Notes under the pieces: model-generated
The model's database searches: none
What the model saw: only the letters and a program-made list of their open reading frames with translations
What the model was told of the DNA's origin: nothing
Position numbers and translations under genes: made by a program
Part shown: in pieces, positions 1 to 10,452 of the stretch
How positions within the stretch are numbered: position 1 is the first letter of the stretch
Layout: every line of letters begins with the position of its first letter
DNA from: Mucidula mucida
Taxonomy: Eukaryota; Basidiomycota; Agaricomycetes; Agaricales; Physalacriaceae
Direction of reading: 5' to 3'
DNA length: 64,000 nucleotides
Assembly (NCBI GenBank): GCA_015501055.1
Contig: JADNYV010000117.1
Coordinates: forward strand, 50,512-114,511

Positions 1-1
1 C

Positions 2-1159
2 AGCTGGAGGGAGCTCGTCATCTCCTCTCCGCTTTTATGGACCTACTTCCAGTTCAACACGGCTTCACATGCAATGATCAGTAATCAGAAATGTGCAGAA
101 AAGACTAGTCTCTACCTCGAGCGGTCGAGAGATCTCAACTTGTCGGTAGTTTTGATCGACATAAATGGACGAACGGCCAACCATCCCGTGCTGCCTGCCT
201 TGAAGCACGCCATGTCGCGTTGCACACATATTTTGACCGACGCGTCGACCCGATGTTTGCAAGCATTGTCGGGAACTGTTTTCTCGCGTCTCACTCTTCT
301 TGCGGTAACAAGAGCCTATGTCGATGTTCACAGAGTGCAAGTGGATACGTTCAACTCCGTCTGTGCACCTCAGCTGCGCTGGATGGTGTGTCACGATCGT
401 CGTTGGGAGAGTCTGAAGTATGTCGCCGTACCATGGTCGCAGCTCACTCGGGTTTACAAACTTCCCCTCTTTGACGATGTTGGCCTTCAGCGGCTTCGGG
501 AACTTCCCCAAATCAAGTATCTTCGAGTGATTATTCTCAAATCCTGTATCCCCCCCGACTCCGACATCCCCTTTCCTCAACTCTACGAGCTCGACCTTAG
601 CGAAGATGGAAAAGCAGAGCCGGGATGCATAAAGGGACTCGTAGAAAGTCTAGTGCTCGAGGCTCTTTCTTCCCTCAGGCTCGACTACCGCACGTCGAGA
701 CGCCTCCTTTTCCCCGACCCGAACAAGTTTACATCGGATACGCTGAGGAAACTGTACATCAAATGTACTATGCGTGGACATCCCGATAATACCCAGAACC
801 TTCTAGAGTTTCTTTCTCTCCTTCCCAGCGTCACACTACTTGCCCTCGAGGATAATCCGCTAGACGCACCCCTTATCGCTGGGCTACGGTACTCCTCTAC
901 GACTTCTGTCCTACCCCATCTTCTTGTCCTTGACATTTCGAAGTGTGCCACCCCGCCAAATGATATATCGGCACTCTTCGATATGCTGGAGTCTAGGCTC
1001 TCCATCGTTTCGGACACCGCATCCAGCAGTGAAAACCCCAGTTCCCGGCGACGCGTTTCTTTGCGTACTTTATACGTACCGTTATGGTTATATTCTCATG
1101 AAGACGAGCGTTGGCGAGCGATCAAGAACCGGAGGAGTGTGAACGTAGTGTTGAGATGA
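2..1159 (+). CDS. F-box/LRR-like protein, copy 1a (5' end outside window)
   Basis: The reading frame is open from the window edge and ends at a TGA at 1157-1159. It begins inside the F-box segment (WRELVISSPLLW) and continues through about 350 residues of leucine-rich, LRR-like sequence. It is nearly identical to the complete 529-residue gene on the minus strand at 26285-27874, which supplies the missing N-terminus and shows what family this is. F-box proteins of this basidiomycete type are expected to recruit substrates to SCF ubiquitin ligases; the substrate is unknown. The frame shows no break within the visible part. Homology with the other copy starts right at the window edge, so the duplication probably extends further left. 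Confidence 0.85.
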   Translation, partial: SWRELVISSPLLWTYFQFNTASHAMISNQKCAEKTSLYLERSRDLNLSVVLIDINGRTANHPVLPALKHAMSRCTHILTDASTRCLQALSGTVFSRLTLLAVTRAYVDVHRVQVDTFNSVCAPQLRWMVCHDRRWESLKYVAVPWSQLTRVYKLPLFDDVGLQRLRELPQIKYLRVIILKSCIPPDSDIPFPQLYELDLSEDGKAEPGCIKGLVESLVLEALSSLRLDYRTSRRLLFPDPNKFTSDTLRKLYIKCTMRGHPDNTQNLLEFLSLLPSVTLLALEDNPLDAPLIAGLRYSSTTSVLPHLLVLDISKCATPPNDISALFDMLESRLSIVSDTASSSENPSSRRRVSLRTLYVPLWLYSHEDERWRAIKNRRSVNVVLR

Positions 1160-1353
1160 GGTATATACCTCCATTTACAATTGTCCTCATTGTGGCGCTC
1201 GTTATATGTTCCCTCGTATTCTCCCTAGTTTCCGTGGTTGTATCTCTATGCACTTCAAACGTGACTTTCCCCAGTAGCCACTTTTTCGCTTAGTGTGCTG
1301 TATCAATCAATGTAAATACCCTTCAGATATGTATATAACTTGGCATGATATTA

Positions 1354-1620
1354 CTAGAAGAACGGAGAGTCACTCCAGAAAAGAGACTCTATATGAATAA
1401 GTAAATTGTTGGTGAAGGAAGCTTCGAGTTCGCCGATGATGATAGATCTTTTCACGACTTTGATAACGGTGCCGAATGCTAGGAGAAATTCATCTGATTC
1501 TGTTTGTGGCGGAATCAGCCCAGGATCACCAGTGGGGTCACAGTAATATCGACTGAACCACGAGAGAGCCGAGGGGTTTTGGATACAACGTTCATATGGG
1601 TTGTATTGTTGACGTTGCAT
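1354..1620 (-). CDS. Conserved 88-codon ORF; empty Helitron target site
   Basis: This ORF is not recognised. It is notable because a second copy exists on the plus strand near 22,020-26,080, where it is cut in two by the Helitron at 22117-25889. Here the sequence runs through without interruption, so this is the empty allele of the insertion site. The other copy also carries a one-base deletion relative to this one. Whether this is a protein gene or only the spacer between two duplicated genes cannot be decided from the sequence. Confidence 0.4.
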   Translation of the reverse strand: MQRQQYNPYERCIQNPSALSWFSRYYCDPTGDPGLIPPQTESDEFLLAFGTVIKVVKRSIIIGELEASFTNNLLIHIESLFWSDSPFF

Positions 1621-1699
1621 GATAGCTATAGTTCAGTGCTGTGCTTTTTCCATGTAGAATTGGCGTGATAGTGCAACTGTGATATAATATCCCTGAAAG

Positions 1700-1799
1700 C
1701 ATAGAGCGATAAATGATCTACAAGTTTAAACTGATTGCAACCTCATCCTCGCCTGACCTCCTTTCTCTTCTCATTCTCTTGTCTCCTCAGCTCCCTCAT
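1700..1799 (-). pseudogene. Truncated 3' tail of the nucleotidyltransferase-like gene
   Basis: Read on the minus strand this matches the last codons and 3' flank of the gene at 20729-21936 (Arg/Lys/Glu-rich tail ending QSV). A one-base deletion shifts the frame just before the end and nothing upstream of the tail is present. Homology stops near 1799, which marks one end of the duplicated block 1-1799 / 21864-27442. Confidence 0.7.
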
Positions 1800-2090
1800 G
1801 AAGTGAATTGCATAACACAGCCGCTCGCGAAGCTGACCATATCGCATCCAATGATCCGGAGAGGTTCTGTGCAGCCGAAGACGCGGCGACGACGATGCTA
1901 AAGACAATGGTGGTAAACATTAAGAGGGAAAGCCTATCCTGTTTAAGTATTTTACGCCAAGGACGAACGCATCTAGCTGTGCGAGCATAGGCAGACTAAG
2001 ACATATTTGATAGTGCGAATCTCACGAAGAACGAACAGTGAACAACCGAGCATGCATCAATATCATTACTGAGAATACAACAATATACAT

Positions 2091-3210
2091 TCATAACCCC
2101 ATTGCTCTCTGCAAAGCTGGTCCTTCTAGAAGTATACACTCCTCCATATCAAGATTCGTTGACATGCCAGAGGAAGCCAACGCGCAGGCCGCTTCCCGTA
2201 TGGATAACTTCTCCAATGACCGCGGCAGTAGCCGCCCATTCAGCGCTTCACTCATACCACTCGTAACCTCCAAACGTGCCAGACGAGTCAAGCCCGATAG
2301 ATCAAAGGCTGCTACAAACGGATAAGCACTTTTTGTTGACGAGGAGAAGGGAAAACTGACCATCGCGTTTCACAAAACTTAACTTCAAGTCCTTTAACGT
2401 ATCCTTGTTCCTTTGGAGGAGCGGGGTAGCCTCGTCGACATGGCACGTCGACCAAACGCTAGTACTCTCCAACTCTAATCGCTCCAATGTCCCCACAACG
2501 TTATTTCCCAACCAGCGTACGAGGTCATTATTCCACCCAGACACACGCAGACTGCGTAGGCGAGGCATGCCCAATGCAAGGTCGTGCAGTCCAGACAATG
2601 ATGCGTCCGGCAAGTCCAAACCACGAGATCCAAGCTCGATGCTAAGCGCAGTGAGGCGCGTGAAAGCACCAGCAAGCGCACGCATGAAGCTTGTGATATC
2701 TTGGTAGGAGGCGCAAGTCACTTTCAGCTCGGAAAGAGCGGGGAAATAGTAGGCAAAGATTTCAAGGAGTGATGGATCGTTCTCCACAGCACCCGAGCAA
2801 AGCGCGACATGCTTCGCTTTAAGAACATGCAGCAACTTGCGATAAGACTGTGAGCGGGAGGATTTGCCGTTTGTGGCGCAGTCATCGAATGGTACGTCGC
2901 CGACGAGAGTTATGCCAGTGACAGACGAGGATAGGGTCTCTTGCGACGAACGCAATAGTTTGCACAGATCCTTGGAACGAGAAGGGGAGGATACGATGAG
3001 CGTCACAGGTGGAAGATGATAACGGCTGATACTCGTCCAGGCTGGGTGGACAAGTGCGCACGATAAAAGGGTGACCTTGTCGTCGGTGAGGTAACCAATG
3101 ATAAGGTCGAGTACCTCTGGCGGTACAAGCCCAAAAGGACCTGTAATCGCAGAGGAGCGATGAGAGTGAGCAAATTTGTTGATGATGGTGCGAATGAAGC
3201 TAAAAGCCAT
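2091..3210 (-). CDS. F-box protein, copy 2a
   Basis: Two exons: 3210-2361 and 2311-2091, with a 49-nt GT-AG intron (2312-2360). The product is 356 residues. Residues about 25-60 form an F-box (GLVPPEVLDLIIGYL, then CALVHPAWTSISRYHLP), and the rest is leucine-rich. The exon structure is shared with two close paralogs on the plus strand (29236-30336 and 32323-33395), which supports both the start and the splice sites. A TTTATAAA box lies 42 nt before the start codon at 3252-3259, exactly as in both paralogs. An SCF-type substrate adaptor role is inferred from the fold only. Confidence 0.85.
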
Positions 3211-4160
3211 GATGGGAGTGATAAAGAAGGAGAGAGCAGTCGAAATTTATGTTTATAAACGAAACTGGGTATAGGAGTCTGCGCACTGCCTTCAGAAAGA
3301 AGCAATCGAGAGACTTGAAAAGTCTCAATACTCCATGTTCTCCGGCGTTCTATATCCCCGAGACGGCAGCTACACGAACAAAATCATTAGAATTTATCTG
3401 TGCGAGAAGACATCGTACCACGGTATCTCCGGGCGCGAGCCATGGCATGTTAAAAGATACCCGCGGCGCGTTGTACAGCGTTCTCACACATCGCTTCACA
3501 ACGAAATCCAAGCAGAATTGCTGGGTCAAGGGCAAGTTTAGTAGGGAGACACAGCCAGGTCTCAGTGCGATTCAACAAACGAAACCCGTTCAACGATCGA
3601 ATGACGCACGGTCAAAAATGCCGGCGACTGCAGACGGTGCCCATATCGCGTTGATTAGAGACTTCCGGTAGAGCGAAGAGGCGGCAGCAACATCGCGATG
3701 GGCAGTGTAAAGAAAGAAGCCTTCGATATGTACTCTTTAGGCAATTAACACCCAAGGGTGGGACCAACAGAGCGCGACAACGGAGGATATACGCTCTTAC
3801 GATGAGACAAGCATTGCTGCAACAAATTTGAGCACTTGGCACAAGAGCGGACTCCATACAACACACACGGAATTGATCGTACAGTGACTATCTCGCCGGG
3901 ACGTATATTGGTATCCAGCGAATTCTGGTGCGATAGAAGTCGGCAGTTGCAGCTAGGAAAGAAGCGTGTGTTCAACCATCCGATATCCCGCAACATATCC
4001 TCTCCTCTGTACGCCAACTGTTGTTCGTCAAGTCGGAGCACGTCTATGGTAGACCAGCCTTGGAATCCATCGCGGCGCAGCGTCCAACGACGAAGAAACG
4101 ACTCCGAAAGCAGTACTGTCTCGACGACCATATCGATGTATCCGTTAGATAGCCACTAGA
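3211..4160 (-). repeat. Duplicated 5' region of F-box 2 copies
   Basis: This segment is repeated upstream of F-box 2b (about 28,300-29,235) and partly upstream of F-box 2c (about 31,920-32,322). It contains ORF-like stretches on both strands that are similar between copies but frame-shifted or stopped in at least one of them, for example the one starting near 3335 (MFSGVLYPRDGSYTN), which meets a stop early in copy c. I therefore treat it as duplicated regulatory or decayed DNA, not as a gene. Confidence 0.55.
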
Positions 4161-4433
4161 CAGTGTCCATATCGGGATAGTAGGAAAGCCCGTGGATGAA
4201 AGAGGCGGCGGCGGCGTTTACCGACAATGGTGGTGGGAGCAAACTTTCGGCGAACTTGCTAGCCCTATTATTGACGTGTAACATGTGACTATGATTCGTC
4301 CAAAGTAGCTGACACGGGCGGCGACAACTGTCAGTGGGCACGAAGAGCGCATGTCTACATATCGAGGGAGATGGGACCTGGCGAGACGACTGTCATACGG
4401 AAGTAAAGGCAAAACTCTGCGATAATAAAGACA

Positions 4434-4870
4434 TCAGTATTTTTGGGCTATGAGCAAACGGAGGACTGTGCCATACGCGATAGCACCTTCTCCCACATTT
4501 CCTTGATTATGAGGGAGCATGCGGAGCCCATTAAAGGGTACCAGCGGGCTAGAACTTCCCGCCCTCGTCGACGATGGGCGCGTCAGAAAGCCGGCTTCTT
4601 TCGAGATGAAAGCGTCTGTTTTGGAGAGGTTCGAAATGAAGGCGTCCATTTCGAAATGATGTTGATAAGGCCCATTCTGAATCCATCGCGCAAGGTCCCA
4701 AACAGCGCCGCGCACAGTAAATTTCTCCCAGTTACGTGTCGCCGTAAAGTACTCATCTGTTCCTTCATCGTAGGTCCTAGCCAAACCTGCGTGGGCAACT
4801 GGCGTTGTATACGGTATGACGGCGCGGCCGTCATCCGACCTCAGGTGTGGACATAATGTACCAATCGCGT
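4434..4870 (-). other. Coding-like fragment, family not recognised
   Basis: On the minus strand a frame open for about 140 codons begins with a segment that looks like real protein (GRAVIPYTTP, ARTYDEGTDEYFTATRNW, WDLARWIQNGPYQHH) and then becomes less convincing. There is no clear start codon or splice signal upstream. It may be the exon of a decayed gene that continued into 5090-5700. No family is assigned. Confidence 0.25.
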
Positions 4871-5089
4871 TTTGATCATCTTCATTTTAGAAGGATTGAA
4901 CTAATCATTCAGGCTGAGGCGGGGTAAGTAAAGATGCTATACTTCCATTTGAAAACGGCCAACCTCGTCGGTACCCGAATCCTGATCAGGCATGCGAGTA
5001 GTATATCTTCCAGCGTTCCATAGTGTGAGAGGATGGCACGACAATCTGCACTGCTTCAACTTAATCTTGAAGCTCAAAGCCTCACAGGC

Positions 5090-5700
5090 AACTCACGTGT
5101 CGTATCCCATATTCGCTCTTAATATTATAGCTTGGGCTCGCCAGGCAGCTTTACTTCGAGGTCCTTCAAATAATCGAGCGTGGCGTTGATGGCGTTCAGG
5201 TCCCAAAAGCCATCCGCAGAAAACAAGACGGGTCTGGTGTGCGGCGGTAAGAGCTGAGAGTAGACGAGGAACTGTTATCGGGTTAAGAGTACTATAAATT
5301 GGATGAAAATTTACGCACAAGCTAGCCTGGTAGCAGGAAACCACCTTCGAGCGGCATAGACGCGACAAAATGGAACGATGTAATGGCAGGAAGTGACACG
5401 CGGCACATGGTCGGCAGGCATACGGCGCTTTCCCACGCACTGCCACCAACCACTTCAATTAACTTGACGTCCAATATAATGGACCATATTAGTACACAGT
5501 TGGCGTTCAATTTGCTTACTATCTTCTCCATCCAATCCTCGCCACATGCCGCCCGAATCCTGCTTTTGTCATTTCGTTCGCATGGTCCTGGTCTCCGGTG
5601 TCCCAAAGATTTGCACGCGTACTTCCCATCCCCGCTCTTCCGGAACCTCGATGACATCCAGATCACTCACTCGCCTTTTCTCATTCCGACTATTTCCCGA
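5090..5700 (-). pseudogene. Decayed gene remnant, possibly hydrolase-like
   Basis: Short coding-like runs appear on the minus strand in different frames: one reading VIEVPEERGWEVRVQIFG near 5,620 and a C-terminal-looking run (SADGFWDLNAINATLDYLKD, ending LPGEPKL and a stop) near 5,130-5,220. In-frame stops separate them and no splice pattern joins them. The style resembles an alpha/beta-hydrolase tail, but that is a guess. Confidence 0.25.
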
Positions 5701-5858
5701 CAAGCCCCATTAGCCTCGCCTATGTCTGCGGCGTCCTTGCTGAGGCGTTCCGTGCGGGGCAACTCTGGAGAAATCCTCAAAAAAGGACTTGATTGCCTTC
5801 CGAAAGACTTTAAGATGCGCCAGGAACTTATGATCAGTTGTCCGTGCTTTGTATTGAG

Positions 5859-8039
5859 ATGGTCGCCCCTACCGTAGCGAACGATGCCGCCGCCGACTTG
5901 GTCTCTCGCCTCGCCGCGCAGGACACGACGCCATGGTATAAGAAGCCCAACCTGCGCTTTCTATACCTGGTACTTATGCCAACATGTATCGGGGTGGAGA
6001 TGACCAGCGGGTATGTGTGTCAGCTTCTCGTTCGATGATGTTAAACGAGGCGTTTCTTCAGATTTGATTCATCGATGATGAATGGTCTCCAGGCAGTAGA
6101 CTCTTGGGATAAATGTCTGAATTCATTTCATTTTGCGCATTTTGGCTATATGTTGACGCAGTTCCAAGTCTTCAACTCACCTAGGTCGACGCTCCTCGGG
6201 CTGATGTCCGCAATCTACTCCTTGGGTGCTATCGTAGTCCTTCCCTTGGTGCCTTGGGTATCAGATCACCTTGGTCGACGGATGGCCATCGTGTTCGGAA
6301 GCGTGCTCATGGTCATCGGTGCTGCTTTACAGACCGCTTCGCAAAATTGCAAGTAGCGCCCCTTCATATCGAGTGTGACTACTAAATGAACGTAGTCGCA
6401 ATGTTTGTCTGTTCTCGTTTGGTCCTTGGTTTTGGAATCCCGTTCGCCATCGTAGGAGCGTCTTCTCTCATTGGAGGTAAGAAACTCATCTGTCCTTCTT
6501 CAACAAAACCCTCATAACTTTAAAAAGAGCTTTCTCATCCGAAAGAACGAGCAATTTTAGGGTCTCTGTTTAATTCGTGTTGGTTCATCGGTGAGTGTGT
6601 TCCACTCTCCCAACCATTCCCCTTCTTAATCTGCTGCAGGTTCCATCGTTGCCGCCGGCATAACCCTTGGCACTTTCAAGATGGAGAGCAACTGGGGCTG
6701 GCGCATCCCGTCGCTCGTCCAAATCGTCCCTAGCTTCCTCCAAATCGGATTCATCTTCTTCCTACCGGAATCTCCTCGATGGCTCATCGCGCACGGGCGC
6801 GGCGAAGAGGCATACGAAATCCTCGCCAAGTACCACGCAGAAGGCGACATGGATTCCGAGTTTGTCAAAGCGGAATATGCGCAGATCGAAAGGACGCTAG
6901 ACTTGGAAAAGGAGGTCGCGAAGACCAGCTGGCTCGAGCTCGTCGCCACGTCAGGCATGAGGAAACGCCTTCTGATCGGCTCTCTGCTCGGTTTGTTCAC
7001 GCAGTGGAGCGGCAACGGTCTAACTTCGTAAGTTTGTTATCCTCATCGTCTGTCCAAGTTTATATTAACCGCGTGTGTAGATACTATCTCGCGCGTATTT
7101 TGGATAACGTCGGCGTAACTGACAATCATACGAAGAACCTGATAAATTTGGCTTTGACGTGTTGGGGTTTTGTTAATGCGACCTTCTTCGCTTTGACCGC
7201 ATCGCGTTTCAATCGTAGGACCGTATATTTGGTATGTCATCCATCAAGAAGGATGTTCTTGTTAACGAGTTGATTGCCCCAGATTGGCACTCTCGCTATT
7301 CTGCTCCTCTTTACTGGATGGACGGTTGCCAGCTCGAACTACGCCATGACATCAAGTGACGCTTCCTCGCGCGCCGTTATTGCGTGAGTGCCTCTCTTCT
7401 TCGTCTCAACATGACATCGACCGATCGGCATTCTATAGCTTCATATTCCTCTACAGCCCCGCATACAATGTCTGTTTCAATGCGCTCACTTACCGTGCGT
7501 ATGACACACTGTCGTTGGCTACTACTACTAACGTCTCGTATAGCGTATCTGGTCGAAGTCTTCCCCTACCATGTGCGCGCCAAGGGGATTGCAGTCTTCC
7601 AGTGGTTCGGCCGTATGGCTGCGTTCTTCAATCAGTTTGTCAATCCTATCGGGCTTGCGAATGCTGGTACGTTTTTTGTCCTTCGAGATCCTTGCACGAA
7701 CTTGACAATATACAAGGCTGGAAGTACTATATCAGGTGAGATTGTTATAACGATATGATGCCTGCGGCTGACAATTTGCGCGTAGCTACTGCGTATGGAT
7801 CGCCGTCGAACTACTACTCATCTACTTTTTGTTCCCGGAAACGGCGCACAAGACGCTGGAAGAGTTGTCTTTCTGTGCGTCATTTTCCTTTTTTCGATGT
7901 TCTTCTCTTTTGACTTTGACTGTTCCGCACAGTGTATGAAACGGACATTCAAAAGGAGCAGGTAAAGCGAGTCGAGGAGGACCTGGGGGATCAGGTGGAG
8001 AAGAGAGATGACGACGAAGCTGGGACGAAGGATGCATGA
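5859..8039 (+). CDS. MFS sugar (hexose/disaccharide) transporter
   Basis: Thirteen exons give a 520-residue protein: 5859-6010, 6062-6114, 6169-6348, 6396-6476, 6528-6590, 6640-7027, 7081-7231, 7283-7383, 7439-7494, 7544-7666, 7717-7735, 7786-7874, 7933-8039. Every junction keeps frame. Family marks of the Sugar_tr group are present: a GFDSSMMNGLQ loop after helix 1, DHLGRR between helices 2 and 3, PESPRWL after helix 6, the amphipathic NPIGLANAGWKYY region and FPETAHKTLEE after helix 12. It should be a 12-helix plasma-membrane proton symporter; the sugar cannot be told. The intron after exon 3 (6349-6395) starts GCAAGT, a GC-AG intron. The start is the first ATG in a good basidiomycete N-terminus. 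The C-terminal tail is charged and cytosolic. Confidence 0.93.
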
Positions 8040-8836
8040 AATGATAACGTCCGAGGTACGAGTGATGTGTGTGTTTTGTGAATCACTTTCCCTCCACGAA
8101 CCGTGTACGCTTTCGACGCAGTCTTCAAACCAACTATTATGTAAGTATGTCGCGACAAAGACATATCGACGTGGATTTTGGAACAGGAAGTTACATGATC
8201 GTGCCGAACATGTAGTGTACCATGCGGTAAATTACACGTGAACAGTCGACGATGGAGCCTAGAACAGCCAAATACGACACAGACCTTGTAAGGGAAGCTA
8301 GTCACCGTCACTGCTAGTGGCGGGGTCTTCAGCCGCTGCAAATGCGTACGATATTTGCCGCAGTCCCGAGGTTGCCAAAGAGCAAACCCCAGATAACCGC
8401 GCACAAAAAAAAGAATCCATCAGACATACGCCCTCCTCGCCGGCAAGACCTCCGAGCGGCTCATACGAGCGCGCCACAGCTGAATCGCCAAACGTCCTCG
8501 AGACCTTCCAAGGAAAGCCAGAAATTCTCTGTAGAGCGAGGGAGCGGGAAAAAGTCATCGACTGGACTTGAGAGATGCGGCATTTATAAAAATGCGAGAC
8601 TCGGTCAGTTTCTATAGAATAGATCCTGTTCGAGTATGTATCTGAAGAAAAAGAAAAAGCTCGGGCAAGGTATTTATACTGCCGACGGATGGGTCTGTGC
8701 GTGGGAGAACGACCTGCCATATTGGGCTGCGAGGGCGGGTGTCGCCTCGACAGAGAAGTAAGAAGTTTGATGCACAGCGGAGAGACGAGAAATGGAGCAG
8801 TGTACACATTTGCGCGAACTATCATACAAGTATTCT
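8040..8836. other. Intergenic, no gene seen
   Basis: Tail-to-tail spacer between the transporter and the dehydrogenase gene. Several short ORFs are open on both strands, but none shows family similarity, splice structure or a second copy. Presumed to hold the two 3' ends. Confidence 0.5.
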
Positions 8837-9820
8837 TTACCACGGAATCCTTGATCCATCAACGTTGATGAATTCACCTCCTTCCTTTTCGCGCGTGGCA
8901 CTTTCGACAACATCCATCAACATATTCGCCGCCGTTTCCATACTACGTCCTCTAGTATCGAGCGCATGTGCTATGTATCCAGTCTTGTCCAAAACTCGGT
9001 TAAGCCTCGCTGCAGTCATACGTGAGTCCAGCCAACTCTTTCGGATAAGATGGGCAGAACACACTCATATCGGTGTCGACGGCACCAGGAGCCAAAGGGA
9101 AGCAAACTGTCATACTCCACTTTGAGCACCGAATTGAAAGGAAAATGCAACCACGCACTGAGCCAATCATTCTCGAAATGAATCCTACGGGCAATGAGGT
9201 TAAGGGCGACTTTGGATGCACAGTAGCAGTTGATGGCTGCAAGCATAGAGTCGGAGGTAGTGAGACTCGCTGCCCCGCTGGTCATAGGGATAAACTTCGG
9301 CTCTGTACTGGCCCTTAGGAGTTTGTAAAATGCTTGGAAGAGTACGACAATCCCGATTGTGTTGATCTCGTAGTGGGCCCGAAATTCTTCTGGGGGAGTC
9401 TCATGTATGGGTGCCACGAAGTTGGCAATAGCTGTAACAATCTCAATGACTCGATATTCAGTGTAAGAAGGAAATGAAGACTGACCAGCGCAGGCTACGA
9501 CCGCATCGACGTGACCGAATTGGTTTTCTATGTCTTCTGCGAGGGCTTGATTGTTCTCGACGTCGCCAGCAACATACTTCACCGCATGAATCTTGCCGGG
9601 ATATTTAGCGGAAAGATCGGCAATAGCCTGTGAAGAGATATCGCGGACGGCAGCGATGACTGCAACGTCCTTATTGACGTTCTTCGACGCGATTTCGTTG
9701 ACCAAGGCGATACCTAGAAAGGAGGTATGTAAGTCAGGGTGGGGCTAGGTCGCGTGGATGTGGCGTACCGATTCCACGATTAGCACCAGTGACGAGATAG
9801 ACCTGAACAGAGGAAGACAT
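8837..9820 (-). CDS. Short-chain dehydrogenase/reductase, copy 1 (intact)
   Basis: Five exons (9820-9769, 9713-9486, 9431-9159, 9106-9065, 9009-8837) encode 255 residues. The N-terminus has the NAD(P)-binding motif TGANRGIG, and the active-site motif is YCASK with the upstream serine in MTSGAASL, so the SDR Ser-Tyr-Lys set is complete. The usual NAG motif after strand 4 reads CAA here. The family resembles fungal norsolorinic-acid-ketoreductase-like SDRs, cytosolic; substrate unknown. A second copy with the same five exons is at 41586-42569 on the opposite strand, where exon 3 is one base shorter. All introns are 52-55 nt and phase 1. Confidence 0.9.
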
Positions 9821-10452
9821 GTCTGAACGTCAATCACCACCAAAAAGTACCTTTTATATTCAAGTCGCACCCAGGATAAGATGACCAGCATTGAATGAGT
9901 ACACGGCTCGCGTATGGCAGAGAATAACGTTTATTTCCCAGCGCTGAACCAAGATTTATAATGGTCGCCGCTGCGAAGTGGGAAAATACGGTATCTTCTG
10001 TTACGCCGGCGTCGAGGCCATGCGTGTCCAGTGACCAAGTAATTTCCCAGAGAGTGGTCGTAAGCAACGAAGCACCACCCAAAGCCGAACAGATAGTTCA
10101 GAAATAGAGACGTACTTCCCATGAAGCTGACAAGGGAACCTACTGAATGGCAGTGTTCCTCGGATGTGATCCGACATCAACATGTCTCCCTCGTGAACGT
10201 TTTTGACATGTTTTTGTAGCCTTCTCACCACGGCCCTGTGGGCCGTGAGGCTGTATCACAACAACAACAACAACAACCAGCGACTCGAACCTCAAAGTCG
10301 TAAGAATGAAGATGCACGGTAGTTGGTGATCCTTCCTCCATCTCCATGCGAGTGTTCTACATTCTAGTCGTACAATATTATCACCTACTTATACATGATT
10401 AGTTTTACGGTTAGGGAGATATAAAGTAGGTCAAAGGTATAACGAGAGCTGA
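9821..10452. other. Intergenic spacer with hairpin and CAA microsatellite
   Basis: Between the 5' end of the dehydrogenase and the 3' end of the fucosyltransferase-like gene. It holds a perfect 8-bp stem with a 3-nt loop (10228-10246) followed by about six CAA repeats (10259-10278) and, on the minus strand, a B-box-like GGTTCGAGTCG. Confidence 0.5.
10228..10246. repeat. Perfect hairpin (8-bp stem, TGT loop)
   Basis: CACGGCCC-TGT-GGGCCGTG, followed after about 12 nt by a CAA microsatellite. It could be part of a tRNA-derived SINE on the minus strand (see findings) or a transcript 3'-end structure. Confidence 0.5.

Larger units (their letters stand above)
1..1799. repeat. Inverted duplication of 21864-27442 (minus the Helitron)
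   Basis: The block holds, in order, the F-box 1 coding region, its 3' flank, the 88-codon ORF and the tail of the nucleotidyltransferase gene. The same order occurs on the opposite strand at 27442 down to 21864, but there 3,773 bp of Helitron lie between 22116 and 25890. The left edge lies outside the window. Confidence 0.85.

Noticed and set aside
3335..3541. ORF reading MFSGVLYPRDGSYTN, similar in copy 2b
   Set aside because: The same frame stops after a dozen codons in the third copy; conservation is explained by duplicated DNA.
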